In this document: positions 29,802-39,984 of the stretch, piece by piece
How positions within the stretch are numbered: the stretch's first letter is position 1
How the letters are laid out: the number at the start of each line of letters is the position of its first letter
NCBI RefSeq assembly: GCF_023101085.1
Contig: NZ_CP064703.1
Span: 2,046,001 to 2,110,000, forward strand
From: Bradyrhizobium sp. 170
GTDB taxonomy: Bacteria > Pseudomonadota > Alphaproteobacteria > Rhizobiales > Xanthobacteraceae
Direction: 5' to 3'
Length of the DNA: 64,000 bases
Notes under the pieces: generated by a model
Told to the model about the DNA's origin: nothing
Seen by the model: the letters and a program-made list of their open reading frames with translations, nothing else
Database searches by the model: none
Translations under genes and position numbers: made by a program

Positions 29802-30602
29802 TCACGGCGCCCACCAACGGCCTGCGATGTAGGCACCCGGCATGAAAGAGTTTGCAATTTCGGCGGCCGTGGACTTGAGGCGCTCAAGAAACTCCGGGAC
29901 TGCCCGCGGGCGTACGCGCTCAGCCGGGCCGGTGAGCCCCAAGGCGTAGATCGGCGGTGTTTCCGGTAAAGAAAGCACCGGACAGGCAAGCGTGTAAAGC
30001 CCTTGAATGTGTTCCCCGTTCTCGATCGCGTAGCCCTGCTTACGAATCTTCGCAAGTTCACGCTCGAGATCCTGGCGATCGCTGATCGTCCTGTCCGTCA
30101 ACTTGCGGAGTTCGGTATCCAGCATCGCCTGGCGCAATCTTGGGTGCTGCATCGCCGTCAGAACCTTCCCCGAAGCGGTCGCATGGGGAGGCAGCACATG
30201 CCCCGGCGCGACATAAACTCCGGCACTTGCGTCCGGCGATTCCATCACCACGGAGTGGACGGAGGAGCCGGACAGACGAGCGACGAAGCAGGTTTCACCA
30301 GTCTGTTCGGCCAACGCCTTAAGCCGGCGCTTGCTTGCGCCAACGATCCAAGATGTGTCCGATTCCAAAATCCGACGGAGTCTCCACCCAAGCTTGTACT
30401 GGCCCCCTCGCCCGCTGCTGGAGACCAAATCACTGCTTTCCAGAGCGTTTACAAGCCGATTTACCGTCGTCTTTGGTAGGTCCAGCACAGCCTCGATCTC
30501 ACGGCCGGTAAGCCCATCGACCGACCCGGCGATCGCTTCCAAAACCTGTGTATATCGCTCCAATGGTCCTGATTGACGCTTAGGAGTCTTCTTGGTCTTC
30601 AT
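29802..30602 (-). CDS. IclR-family transcriptional regulator (intact copy)
   Basis: Regulator of 266 residues: N-terminal winged helix-turn-helix (about 30-58) and C-terminal effector-binding domain (about 85-255), ending EIANSFMPGAYIAGRWWAP. Start taken at 30602 (MKTKKTPKRQ), matching the other copy; an in-frame ATG at 30641 also exists. Only two coding differences separate it from the + strand copy at 22184 (for example Ala for Val in DASxGV), although the leaders differ much more. IclR proteins usually control nearby catabolic operons; the operon at 14.5-20.8 kb next to the other copy is the likeliest target, which is inference. Confidence 0.88.
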   Translation of the reverse strand: MKTKKTPKRQSGPLERYTQVLEAIAGSVDGLTGREIEAVLDLPKTTVNRLVNALESSDLVSSSGRGGQYKLGWRLRRILESDTSWIVGASKRRLKALAEQTGETCFVARLSGSSVHSVVMESPDASAGVYVAPGHVLPPHATASGKVLTAMQHPRLRQAMLDTELRKLTDRTISDRQDLERELAKIRKQGYAIENGEHIQGLYTLACPVLSLPETPPIYALGLTGPAERVRPRAVPEFLERLKSTAAEIANSFMPGAYIAGRWWAP

Positions 30603-30789
30603 GACTGCCCTGATCCGCGGTATCTTCGGAATTGCCCACAAAAAACACCAAAGTTCCGGAAAACGAGACCTGCAGCGCCGGCTTGCCGGTGAGGAGGCCT
30701 ACCGGTCCGGGAGCTTGATGGCGCCCGTGTATAGGGGCAGACGCCGTTGTCCGATTGCGCGTCCTCGATCAAGCCCTTTTTGAATTCAA

Positions 30790-31030
30790 TCGACCGCCCC
30801 TTCGACCGGATGGCAACAAGCAGGGTCCATGGAGGCGATCCAGCAAGCCACGGGGCGACGCTCGATCACAAGTTCGATGACTTCAGCCTCTTCAAGACCT
30901 TTGCCGATGATCAGCATGGCAAAAATCAGGACGAGGATTGAAGCGTCGATCGAATTCCAGGTCTCACCTGCATCAGTGCAGCGCAACAGGAGAATCGCGG
31001 CAATCGCCAGCGATGCCGTTATACTGTAAC
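30790..31030 (-). pseudogene. SLC13/DASS-type anion permease fragment
   Basis: Minus-strand reading ASLAIAAILLLRCTDAGETW, then ASILVLIFAMLIIGKGLEEAEVIELVIE matches a segment between two membrane helices of SLC13-type (CitT/ArsB-like) transporters. It is fused in frame to an unrelated outer-membrane protein fragment and has no start or end of its own. Recombination scar. Confidence 0.5.
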
Positions 31031-31323
31031 TCCGAAGGCCACGAGAAGGACGACAGCTCAAGAACCCAGCTGTCCCTCTGCCAATTGTATCCGATCTGCC
31101 CTCCTGCCAGGAACGCAGGACTGTCGACGAGGTCACCATAAACCGACGGGCCATAGGGATCACTGAATGACGTCCGGCCGTAGCCCCCGCCGACATGTCC
31201 TCCGGTCCAGCTCCACACTACGGGCGGCACCTTTACTGCCGGCTCAAAATTCGCCGCATTGACGGTATCGGTCGCAACGAGCGCAGCTGTTGCGGCAGCC
31301 CAAAAAAGCAGTTCAGATCGCAT
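31031..31323 (-). pseudogene. Outer-membrane beta-barrel protein (Omp25/31-like), N-terminal fragment
   Basis: Starts with a cleavable signal peptide (MRSELLFWAAATAALVATDTVNA), then a Pro/Val-rich linker, WSWTGGHVGGGYGR, and LAGGQIGYNWQ, the recognisable first strands of the rhizobial small porin family. The protein breaks off after about 95 residues and continues as transporter-like sequence. The barrel is incomplete, so it is non-functional. Confidence 0.65.
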
Positions 31324-31697
31324 ATCACCTCACGACAAAACGCGCGTCGCCACCTCGCAAGGAAGCTGCGGTTGGCGCCGTTTCCACGCCCCTAGCTGTG
31401 CAAGTTCTAGGCCAGCGAAAGCGCTGCGCATTGCGCGATTTTTTCTTGGCCGACGTCGTCTTCGTAACAAGAGCGGAGGAACCAACCCGATCGTCTGAGG
31501 TCTGGATTCAAAACGCATGCTGCACGGTTGGCAATTCGGCGAAGGTAATGTTCTTTTGCGAGTTGGTTGGCGTCTTGCTCCAGTCTCCGTAACCCGGAAT
31601 GAACTACGCTTGACTATTGGAAGGACCCCAGACTGGGTTTACGGCCGACAATAAGTCGTCCCGCGGGCGGGCGAGGCGCTGATGGTGGTTTGAAGGC
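31324..31697. other. No gene recognised upstream of the Omp fragment
   Basis: About 370 bases with only short frames. It may hold the former promoter of the outer-membrane gene, but no clear -35/-10 pair is seen. Confidence 0.3.
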
Positions 31698-32141
31698 TAG
31701 TGGATCGTTCTAAACTGATGCCCTCGTCTGCCAGCGTCGATCATTTTGATTGGGTCCCTGGTCCAACTAAAGGGTTTTGGATTCGCGTTGGTGCGATCGA
31801 GGAAAGCGGTGGATGGCATCTTTGAGTTCCCGCAGTGATCGGAATACGCCGCGCTTGAGACGGTTATTGTGAGCTGGGCAAAGAAGCCCTCGCGGCGTTG
31901 AGCCAGGAATCGGATGTCGGGGTGAAGTGGAAGACAAACCGTTGATGCCACTGGATCCGTCGGGATGCTCGTGGGTGGCCCAGTTTTCGACGATGACGTG
32001 GATCGTCTTCTTCTTAGACACCCTGGCCTAGATGACTTTGAGAAACCGGATGAACTCCTGATGGGGATGGCGCGTCATGCACTGGCCGATCACCTTGCTC
32101 AAGGACGTTGAGCGCCGCGAACAAGGTGGTGACGCCATGGC
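31698..32141 (-). pseudogene. IS630-family transposase, C-terminal part (split by IS21)
   Basis: Minus-strand pieces: HGVTTLFAALNVLE, RHPHQEFIRFLKVI, KKKTIHVIVENWATHEHP (catalytic Asp region altered), FFAQLT, RLKRGVFRSLRELKDAIHRF, and a C-terminal RTNANPKPFSWTRDPIKMIDAGRRGHQ. Several frameshifts. It joins the N-terminal part at 34432 once the IS21 element is removed. Confidence 0.7.
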
Positions 32142-32402
32142 TGCGGATTCCGACGAAGTCGCCCGGGTGTACCGATATGAAGTCGCCCGGGGATTCCGAG
32201 ACGATGTCGCCTACCTTTCCGATTTGATCTCGCCCGGGGGCGAGGCGTTCTGGCTGCCTAGGTTCTCTGGCACTGGGCGAGCCGCGCGGTCAACTGGAAT
32301 CGCGGCTTGAACCTGTTGTGTTTTCTGTTGCGGTTGCTGTGGGCATGTGGGCAACGCCTTGGCGTTGTCCAAGCGCAGCGGCATGTCCACAGCGTCACGG
32401 GC

Positions 32403-33145
32403 TCAGGCCTTTCGGGCGGATTGCCGGGTTCGGCGCAGGCTCTCGCCGGTGAGGTCGAGCCGATGGGCATTGTGGACGAGGCGATCGAGCACGGCGTCGG
32501 CATAGGTGGGATCTCCAATGAGCACATGCCACTGGTCCACGGGGAGCCGGCTGGTGACGATGGTGGAACGATGACCGTATCGATCTTCGAGGATTTCCAG
32601 GAGGTCGTGACGGGCGCCGGCGTCGAGCGGCTCAAGCCCCCAATCATCGAGGATCAGCAGATCGACACGGCCGAGGCCGCGCAATAGGCGTAGATGGCGG
32701 CCGTCGCCGCGCGCGAGAGCGAGCTCATCGAACAGCCGCGGAGCACGTTGATAGAGCACGGAGCGATTATCGCGGCAGGCCTTGTGGCCGAGCGCCGATG
32801 CGAGCCAGCTCTTGCCGACGCCGGCCGGGCCGCAGATCAGCAGGTTGGCATGGTCGTCGATCCAGCGGCCCTCGACAAGCTTGGCGAACAGCGGCCGGTC
32901 GAGGCCGCGCGGGTGCGGTAGTCGATGTCCTCGACGCACGCTTGCTGGCGCAGCTTCGCGTAGCGCAGGCGGGTGGCGAGCCGCTTGTCGTGGCGCAGCG
33001 AGGCTTCACGTTCGAGCAGCAGAGCGAGCCATTCGGCGTGACCGAGGCTTGCGGCCTCGCCGGTTGCTTCGATATCGACGAAGGCCTTGGCCATCCCGTG
33101 GAGGCCGAGGGCGTTGAGGCGGTCGAGGGTCGGATGGGTGAGCAA
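32403..33145 (-). pseudogene. istB of the second IS21, frameshifted
   Basis: TTG 33145 after GGAGACC starts LTHPTLDRLNALGLHGMAKAF...RHDKRLATRLRYAKLRQQACVEDIDYRT. The frame then shifts at about 32930, and the ATPase domain continues in the next frame with LLICGPAGVGKSWLASALGHKA (Walker A), VDLLILDDWG (Walker B) and the C-terminus ESLRRTRQSARKA. One base change would restore it. Confidence 0.8.
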
Positions 33146-33156
33146 GGGATGGTCTC

Positions 33157-34400
33157 CTAATTGTAGTAGCGCGGTCCGCGGATGTTGGCATGCAGGATCG
33201 GCGCATCGTCCGCGGAGCGCTGATGAGCGGGACGCCGATCGAGATTGTTGGCGAGGATCGACTTGACCGAGCCGTAGGTGCGCGCGCCGATGTCGATCGC
33301 CCGCGCAGCCGCGGCGTCCAGCCGTCCGCGCCCATAGGAGGCGGCGAGCCTGAGGATGCCGAGGCAGGCGCGGAAGCCTTGCTCGGGGTGCGAGCGCTCG
33401 TCGAGAATGAGGTCGCATAACGCGCTGGTCGCCGGCCCGATCGCGGCAGCGTCCTGTCGGATACGCGCGATGGTCCAGCCGGCGTAGCGCCGATGGCTGG
33501 ATGCCATGTGCTCTGGCACCGTGGTGTGTTTGTGATTGCCGCTCATGCGCTGATGCGCGGCGATCCGCTCGCCCTTGTGGAAGATCTCTGCGGTGCGGGC
33601 AGTGAACCGCACCTCGACCTCGGCGCGCACAAAGCGATGCGGGACGCTGTAGTATGCTTCTCCACCTCGACGTGGTAATCGAGGCTGACGCGGCGGATCC
33701 GCCACTCCCCGAGTACGTAGGGGCTTGCCGGCAATGGCTTGAGCGCCGGCCGGTCGACCTCCTCAAGCAGCCGGCGGCGCGTCATGCCGAGCCGCCGGAT
33801 CGGCCGCTCCTCGTTGAGCCTGGTGAGCAGTTCGCCAATCGCTGCGTTGACCTCGGCGAGGCTGTAGAAGATACGATGGCGCAGGCGACCGAGGAGCCAG
33901 CGCTGGACGACGAGGACGGCTTGCTCGACCTTGGCCTTGTCGCGCGGCTTGCGCGGCCGCGCCGGCAATATGGCGATGCCGTAATGCGCCGCCATTTCCG
34001 CCTAGGTGCGATTGATCTGCGGGTCGTAGAGGCACGCCTTGATAACCGCGACCTTGGTGTTGTCAGGCACCAGCAGCGCCGGTCTGCCGCCGATCGCTGC
34101 GAAGGCGCCAACATGGGCGCTGATCCAGTCGGCGAGCCCCTGCGTCCACGTCGCCTGCGCGTAGGTGAAGCTCGAGGCGCCGAGCACCGCGACGAAGATC
34201 TGCGCCATTCTGCGCTCCCCGGTGAGGCAATCGACCACCACCGGCACGCCGTCGCCGGCATAGTCGACGAACAGCTTGTCGCCGGCTGCGTGCGCCTGGC
34301 GCATCGTCACCGACAGGCGGCCCTCCCAGGCGCGGTAAAGCTCACAGAAGCGCGAGTACCGATATCCGCCGGGCTCGGCGGCGATGTACTCCTCATCTCG
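33157..34400 (-). pseudogene. istA of the second IS21, broken by a stop and a frameshift
   Basis: The minus-strand reading contains [38 protein letters not shown] (first catalytic Asp), [13 protein letters not shown] (second Asp), then a TAG at about 34000, [29 protein letters not shown] (Glu region), and a C-terminus ending HANIRGPRYYN in a shifted frame after about 33700. The N-terminal helix-turn-helix is missing. Confidence 0.78.
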
Positions 34401-34431
34401 GAATCCTGGGCGACATCGACCCGAATCCGCA

Positions 34432-34990
34432 CATGGCGCTTGTAATCATAAGTCATGGTGCCAGTCGCCCGGTGAGGTACGTCCAATTTGGCTCTTCTCA
34501 TCGACCGACAAGACTAATGGCGTGGTCGGGCGGTCGACGTAGAGGCCGGCCGATCTTATGCAGTTTGGCCACAAACTGCGGATCGTTGGACAGCTTGAAC
34601 TGGCGCGCCCGGTGCGGCTGGAGGACGTGAGCGCGCCAGATCCGCTGTACCGAGCTTACGCTGATCCCGGCCGGCTTCGCCGTCGCCGAATCAGTCCGGT
34701 CACTGGCCGGCGGTGGGCCTGCCAATGTCAGCGCGACCACACGTTTAGTCACCTCAGGGCCCAGCGACGGAATGCGCGATCGCCATGTCTTGTCCCGCCA
34801 AAGCCCAGCGGCTCCTTCGTCGCGGAAAAGTTGCTGCCAACGCCAGATCACTGTCTTGGCCTGCCGATGGCTTGCATGATATTAGCCGGCCACGATCATC
34901 AGTGGTCAGAAGGTCGGTCTTTGCCAGCGAGCGTGCTCTTGCGGGCTGTTGCGCTTGGCGACCACGGCCCCAGCTTACTACGGTCGGCTC
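34432..34990 (-). pseudogene. IS630-family transposase, N-terminal part
   Basis: Reads KTVIWRWQQLFRDEGAAGLWRDKT, IPSLGPEVTKRVVALT, AGISVSSVQRIWRAHVLQPHRARQFKLSNDPQF, then VDEKS-like and MTYDYKRH up to the CATGGC duplication, where IS21 cuts it. Upstream of 34851 the N-terminus is degraded over several frameshifts to about 34990. Its C-terminal part is at 31698-32141. Confidence 0.7.
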
Positions 34991-35460
34991 GACTCAATTG
35001 GATATTCGTTCGCTCGTGCATCCCCCAGACTCGCATAGCGAGTCGCGGTGGGAGTCCCCAAGCGAATCGAAGTGTTGATGTGGTCCACTAGGCTGCCGTG
35101 CGGGTGATGCCAGTTGTTGTCATTTGGCACGCAAAATCAGCTCTGACGCGATTTTTGGTGCAGCTTTGATCATGCTGCGCGCCGATTAGTCTGGCTTGGA
35201 GCAGATCGATTTTCCTTCCGCCGTAAATTTGGCGCTTACGAGCTTGAAGCGGTGGTTTGCCGGTCTGTCGGTTCGACCAAGGCGAGTAATCGCCGCCCGA
35301 ACCGCCGCTTCATTATTCGTAACGCAGCGCGCGAATGAAGCAACGAGACTGGGAGAGCCCGCTCGATCCAAGGTGATAGCTCGGCGGCCGCTTTACGCCG
35401 GTTACATCCCAGGATCTTGCGTCGACTCGCATTTCCATTTGCGCCTCCACGGCAGCCACT
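34991..35460. other. No gene recognised downstream of the aminomutase gene
   Basis: A 98-codon + strand frame at 35196-35492 (EQIDFPSAVNLALTSLKRWFAG) runs into the aminomutase 3' end antisense and has no recognised domain. A TTGGCACGC near 35126 resembles a sigma-54 -24 box, but no -12 GC follows at the right distance. Confidence 0.3.
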
Positions 35461-36645
35461 TCACTGATCAAGTGTCCTTGCTTCGAGATTAATCATGCGG
35501 TGAACTTTACCTTCGAAATTGGTCGCCCAAATCTCACCATTGGCAAACTCACGCACGTAGTCGGGGATTATTGGCATCTTGCCCAGACCACCCGTACCAT
35601 CGACCACGAAAGTAGGCACCGCAGGACCACTAATGAAGCCTCGCAAGCCGTGATATAGCTCCAAGATGCGGTCAAGCGTAAGCTGATACGCATGATTTCC
35701 CTCCGCAACGTCACATGAATAGCAATAGTATGGACGAATGCCACAAGAGACAAGGCTCATGCACAGATCACGCAAAATAGCAACGTCATCGTTCACGCCC
35801 TTCAATAGTACCGATTGATTGCCGATCATCGTGCCAGTCTTGCGCAGCATCTTAATGCGCTCGGCAAAGAGCGGGGTTATTTCTTTCGGGTGGTTGATGT
35901 GAACATTGACCATTTGCACGTCATATCGCTCGATAATCGCACAGAGTTCAGGAGTAATTCGGGTTGGTAGCTGAACAGGCAGGCGACTTCCGATACGCAG
36001 AAATTTAACGTGCGGTGCTCTGGCCCTGATCTGGCTAAGTATGTCTTCTAGTTGCCGGTCGTTGAGGAATAGTGGGTCTCCGCCCGATACAAGACAATCG
36101 TCGATCTCTGGATGAGATTCTAAGTACCGAAATCCGCTCTCAAGTTGTTGCTTATTGACGGCGCTTTTTCCGTGAGAAACAAATCTTTTACGAGTGCAGT
36201 AGCGACAATACGTTCCACAGTTCGTTGTAACGAGAAAGAGTACGCGGTTAGGGTACCGATGCACAACAGTGCTACCGTCCTGCATATCATGGTCTTCCGC
36301 TAGACTGTCAACGACTTCATACGGTCGGACATTTAGCTCTCCCTGAAACGGCATGTACTGCTTGCGAATCGGGCAGTTCGGATCGTCGCGATCCATCAAC
36401 TGTGCCAGATACGGTGTCACGCGCATGTCGAAATGGTCATAGATCGACATGTCGACTTCCTCAACGTGATTGAGAATGCTTTTCATGTCTTGATGCGTCT
36501 TGTAGCGACGCTGCAAGGCCTGTTGCCAACTTTCGGAAGTCACGTCACAGGCGTCGAGTTCTTCCCGCGTGCGGAGAACCTTACTCGGCGGACCGAGGTC
36601 GGCTGCATTTGTACGGGGACTGGTCGCTTCGACTGCAAACGCCAT
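35461..36645 (-). CDS. Lysine 2,3-aminomutase (KamA)-family radical SAM enzyme
   Basis: Radical S-adenosylmethionine, PLP-dependent aminomutase of 394 residues; the best known members convert L-lysine to beta-lysine, others act on glutamate or on EF-P lysine. The [4Fe-4S] motif CxxxCxxC is complete at Cys143/147/150 (NCGTYCRYCTRKRF). The PLP lysine is about Lys356 in GGLGKMPIIPDY, and the family stretches DDCLVSGGDPLFL and NQSVLLKGVND are present. ATG 36645 is preceded by GAGAGGAC. It lies 158 bases downstream of an ATP-grasp gene on the same strand, possibly one transcription unit. No lysine-fermentation partners (KamDE, Kdd) are next to it, so a biosynthetic use of a beta-amino acid is more likely than degradation. 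Lysine specificity is not certain. Confidence 0.88.
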   Translation of the reverse strand: MAFAVEATSPRTNAADLGPPSKVLRTREELDACDVTSESWQQALQRRYKTHQDMKSILNHVEEVDMSIYDHFDMRVTPYLAQLMDRDDPNCPIRKQYMPFQGELNVRPYEVVDSLAEDHDMQDGSTVVHRYPNRVLFLVTTNCGTYCRYCTRKRFVSHGKSAVNKQQLESGFRYLESHPEIDDCLVSGGDPLFLNDRQLEDILSQIRARAPHVKFLRIGSRLPVQLPTRITPELCAIIERYDVQMVNVHINHPKEITPLFAERIKMLRKTGTMIGNQSVLLKGVNDDVAILRDLCMSLVSCGIRPYYCYSCDVAEGNHAYQLTLDRILELYHGLRGFISGPAVPTFVVDGTGGLGKMPIIPDYVREFANGEIWATNFEGKVHRMINLEARTLDQ

Positions 36646-36803
36646 GTTGTCCTCTCAAGGTGTGAAAACTTTGCCGTGTCAAATTTTACATCCGAAGCGA
36701 GGTGCTGGTACGCATCCTAGTATCGCCTGCGCTTTCCACCACGATACCCTTTGCTCGTCCATAGCGAATCGGTGCGCCGTATGAGCACGAGGGCTTGACG
36801 GTT

Positions 36804-37832
36804 TCACGGTTGCAGCCCACCGCGATTGAACGTGTGTCCGGCCTCGGGCATACCGATCCCGAAATACCGCCTGTGTGCGACATCGAGCATGCGATTGACC
36901 AAATTCGAGAAGCTGTATCCGCCGGTCGTCGCAGCCCGGAAGTAAGAGTCTCTATTATTGAGTGACGGGCCGGAGTTGATCTCGAGGACAAAAGGCCGGC
37001 CGGAGCGGTCAATCCGGAAGTCCACGCGGGCGTAGTCCCTGCCTAGACAGGCACGGAAGGTCGCAACCGAAATATCCCGCAGCATCGTCGCAAGCTCACT
37101 CGTGATCCGCGCCGGGCAGATCTTCTGCGGCTCCGCGGCTGCCATATGATTCTTGTCTTCCCAGGTGATAACACATGTTTCGCGGTCGCCGAAGTCGTGC
37201 TCCACCGGCGGCAACACCTCGAGCTCTTCGTTTCCCAGCAGGGCGACGCTGATTTCCCGCCCTTCGATGTATTCTTCCACGAGTGCATCCTGCGCATACC
37301 GCGTGATGATCATTTCTACGGCTCGCCTCAGACAGCTAGGTTCATGCACCAATTGTAATCCCAAGCTGCTGTATCCGCAGCGTGGCTTCACTATCAGTGG
37401 GAATCGCAGGTCGCCGGTGCTCTCGGTGCCGCGACGCATCACCCGAAAGTTCGGAGTCGGGAGGCCGTCATCGCGGATGAGCTTTTTGGTGATGACCTTG
37501 TCGAGACCCAGCGCAGCCCCGAGCGGACTCGCTCCGGTGTACGGAATGCCAGCCATCTCAAGCATGGCCGGAATCTGGCTGGAACGCCACTCGCCCATAC
37601 TTCCGCCTCCCATGATGAATACTATTCCGGAGGGGCGGGCTTGCGGATCGGGTGGCATGAATCGCTCGAGCGTAGCGAGCAGTCCTTTATCGCTCTCGCA
37701 CAGCAGCGTCTCGTGGCCGGTCTGTTGCAGCGCCGTCACCACGCTCTGAACGGAGGGGCCATACCACCCCGGACCAGACTGACCGGATGGATTGGTCTCG
37801 AGGTGCTTATTCCATACGACTGCTACCCGCAT
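36804..37832 (-). CDS. ATP-grasp ligase, D-alanine-D-alanine ligase-like
   Basis: ATP-grasp enzyme of 342 residues. The N-terminal lobe opens MRVAVVWNKHLE and includes GIVFIMGGGSMGEWRSSQIP. The central ATP-binding part has LDKVITKKLIRDDGLPTPNF, PLIVKPRCGYSSLGLQLV (phosphate-anchoring loop) and VEEYIEGREISVALLG, and the C-terminal Mg-binding part has YARVDFRIDRSGRPFVLEINSGPSL. These order and motifs match the Ddl family, but the omega-loop and serine set of housekeeping Ddl are not clear. ATG 37832 follows AGGGAG. Being next to an aminomutase suggests ligation of an unusual amino acid rather than cell-wall synthesis. A decayed second copy lies at 39985-40880. Confidence 0.82.
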   Translation of the reverse strand: MRVAVVWNKHLETNPSGQSGPGWYGPSVQSVVTALQQTGHETLLCESDKGLLATLERFMPPDPQARPSGIVFIMGGGSMGEWRSSQIPAMLEMAGIPYTGASPLGAALGLDKVITKKLIRDDGLPTPNFRVMRRGTESTGDLRFPLIVKPRCGYSSLGLQLVHEPSCLRRAVEMIITRYAQDALVEEYIEGREISVALLGNEELEVLPPVEHDFGDRETCVITWEDKNHMAAAEPQKICPARITSELATMLRDISVATFRACLGRDYARVDFRIDRSGRPFVLEINSGPSLNNRDSYFRAATTGGYSFSNLVNRMLDVAHRRYFGIGMPEAGHTFNRGGLQP

Positions 37833-38499
37833 GAGCTACTCCCTGGATGTTTGCCAACTGGTAACTTCATTTGCTCAGATCTTGTTCATTGAGGGGAACA
37901 ACGCATCTGGATGCTGCGCGCCCGCCGATTGGGCCGGCCAAGTGTGGCGAGCGGATTTGCTCCAACGAACATGCGGACCCAAGATATTTGTCGATTGGCA
38001 AGATGCAGCCGGCCTGCACGTCATGGCGCGCGACCAACGCCGCCCATCGTGAGTGCACCACTTACTCGCCCAGCTAGCCACGTAACCTAAGCTCCATCCG
38101 AAGTGCAGCTTCGCTGCCGGCCTCCAGACACGACCAGGGGACCAAAGCCGCTGCTGGGCAAGTGCAGCGTCTATCGCAATGACTTCGATCGTTATAGCAA
38201 GCTTCATATGACCCCCTCGGCCGGAGACGGCGAGACCGCTATGGGTCGCAAGACTGTTGGGCCTCCGGCAATTAGCGTGCCAACAGAGGAGGTGCAAGGG
38301 AGGCGGGAAAAGGATGCGGTTCGTGCCGCGTCAGCGGAATACCTGCGCCTTAGTAGTCGGATTCCGAACATAAACGTCTTCAACCGGACGGACTCGACAC
38401 AAAACGTCAAACGAGGTAGGCCGAGTCGGCAAACTCGCACGTCGGCAAAAGCGCAAGTCCCCTCGTAGAACTTCATCACTACGCGTGTGAGATCGCGGG
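37833..38499. other. No gene recognised upstream of the ATP-grasp gene
   Basis: About 670 bases with one 121-codon + strand frame (38103-38468) of no recognised family and no good ribosome-binding site. No sigma-54 or sigma-70 promoter of high quality is evident for the minus-strand ATP-grasp gene. Confidence 0.3.
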
Positions 38500-39390
38500 C
38501 GGCGCTCGACCACGTGTCGGCATCCTGGGCTTGCCGAGACATCTGGTCGCGAAAAACTCAAAGCCGCGTGCGGCCGCGCGCTCGAGATTGGCGCGCGCTC
38601 CTACAGTTCAGTCAGCTCAATCCTCAAGAACATCTCGACGCGAGGCCCCACAGACGGGCCGGCAATAACGCACTACAACATCCATGGCCCTAACCTACTT
38701 CCATTGAGGAGATGACGATGATGCTCTCACATCCCGCCCTGGACCAGATCCGAGCGCTCGAGCTCGACGGCATGGCGCAAGCCTTCATCGAGCTTGAGTT
38801 TCAAGAGGAGGCCCGCGATCTCGCGCATGCCGAATGGCTGGCTCTGCTGCTCCGCTTCCAAACCCGACTGCGTGCCATACGGCACAGCCAATCCATGATT
38901 AAGGACATCTACAATCGCACGCCACGCCGGCTCGACGAGTCGCTGTTCCAGCAATTGGCCACCACCCGCCGGATATCCGAGCCCGCGACCTGCTGGTCAG
39001 CGGTCCCTGTGCAACCGGCAAGTGGTGGTTAGCTTGCGCGCTCCCGCAGAAGGTTTGTCGCGACGGCTCACGATCCACTGCGCGCGCGTGCCGCGCTCGT
39101 TCGCTGATCTCGATCTCGCTCACGCCGACCGCCGCTTCCCGCGACTGTTCCGGATGGATTCGCTTGTACTGGACGATTTGTGACCGGCCGCCTCTCAGCC
39201 AGCCAGCGGCGCTATCTCACGGGGGCCGTCGAGGGCCGCTATGGTGCCAGGGTCGCGGCTCCATCCTGATCTGTCGGCGACACCATCCTAGATCGCATTC
39301 TCCACAACGCTTATCGGACAAAGTTCGACGGCCCGTCATACGCAAGCTCGAAGCCGCGAGGAGCAGCTGTCACCGGCCGCGGCCACAACG
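38500..39390 (+). mobile_element. IS21 relic: istA 3' end and decayed istB
   Basis: About 38515-38707 encodes an IstA tail in shifting frames (ALEIGARSYSSVSSILKN, then GPAITHYNIHGPN). ATG 38712 starts IstB (MLSHPALDQIRALELDGMAQAFIELEFQEEARDLAHAEWLALLL, RTPRRLDESLFQQLAT). The sequence then loses frame, with later traces of ILDRILHNAYRTKFDGPS. No intact ATPase. A third, separate IS21 group in the window. Confidence 0.72.
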
Positions 39391-39460
39391 CAGCCAATCG
39401 CCCACGCGTCCAAGGGAGCAAAAGACTGAAGCGCATCGTCAGCCCACGGCCGTCACGTAA

Positions 39461-39535
39461 GTCAACAGGAGGGACCCGCGCGCTGCTGCCTCGGCCCTGG
39501 GGGCACCTCGCAGCGTGCGGGTCCCTCCTGTTAAC
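39461..39535. repeat. Long inverted repeat / stem-loop
   Basis: Two 26-base arms (39461-39486 and 39510-39535) are complementary at 24 positions, starting GTCAACAGGAGGGACCCGCG on the left; the loop is 23 bases. GT-TAAC-like tips are symmetrical. No T-tract follows. It could be a small palindromic repeat element, an IS end pair brought together, or a terminator-like structure. Confidence 0.6.
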
Positions 39536-39984
39536 TACGGGTCGGCCTCCACCGCGCTTGACGTGAGCCAAAGACTGAGACCAGAAAATGCACATGACGG
39601 CACCATTACACTGGTCGTCGGAATACGCACGCAACACGATAGCTGCCGGCTGTTGCTCCTCAGTCTTCATCCCTAACCAAACATGAGCCGTTGTGCGGCT
39701 TCACCAATCGCTTCCGCATCAGACTTCGTTTCAGACGACTGCTCGCCGACCTATTCGGGCGCGGCTTTGACGAACTCATCGTGCGCTTGCAGCGCTGGTG
39801 GCATCCCGCTGACACACGCCGGACTTTGATCCGCATGGGATATCGAGCGAAACGTCTTATCGCAAAAGGTGTCGGCTGGACTCAAGATCAGTGAATGCCG
39901 AAGCATCAAATGTACGCAAGCGGCAGAGCGAGAGCCCAACATGCTGCTGATGCGGAGCACTTCCGTCGCGAGTCGACGCGCGTT

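Larger units (their letters stand above)
32142..34431 (-). mobile_element. Second IS21-family element, inserted in an IS630 transposase gene
   Basis: Flanked by a 6-base direct repeat CATGGC (32136-32141 and 34432-34437). Both ends begin TGCGGATTC as inverted repeats, with repeated GAAGTCGCCCGG-like motifs inside the left end (32153-32230), typical of IS21 binding-site arrays. Contains degraded istA and istB. It is unrelated at the ends to the IS21 at 24.4 kb. Length 2290 bases. Confidence 0.8.

Noticed and set aside
32150..32240. Possible short CRISPR-like array (repeated GAAGTCGCCCGG)
   Set aside because: The repeats are short, unevenly spaced and lie at the end of an IS21 element, where multiple transposase-binding repeats are expected.
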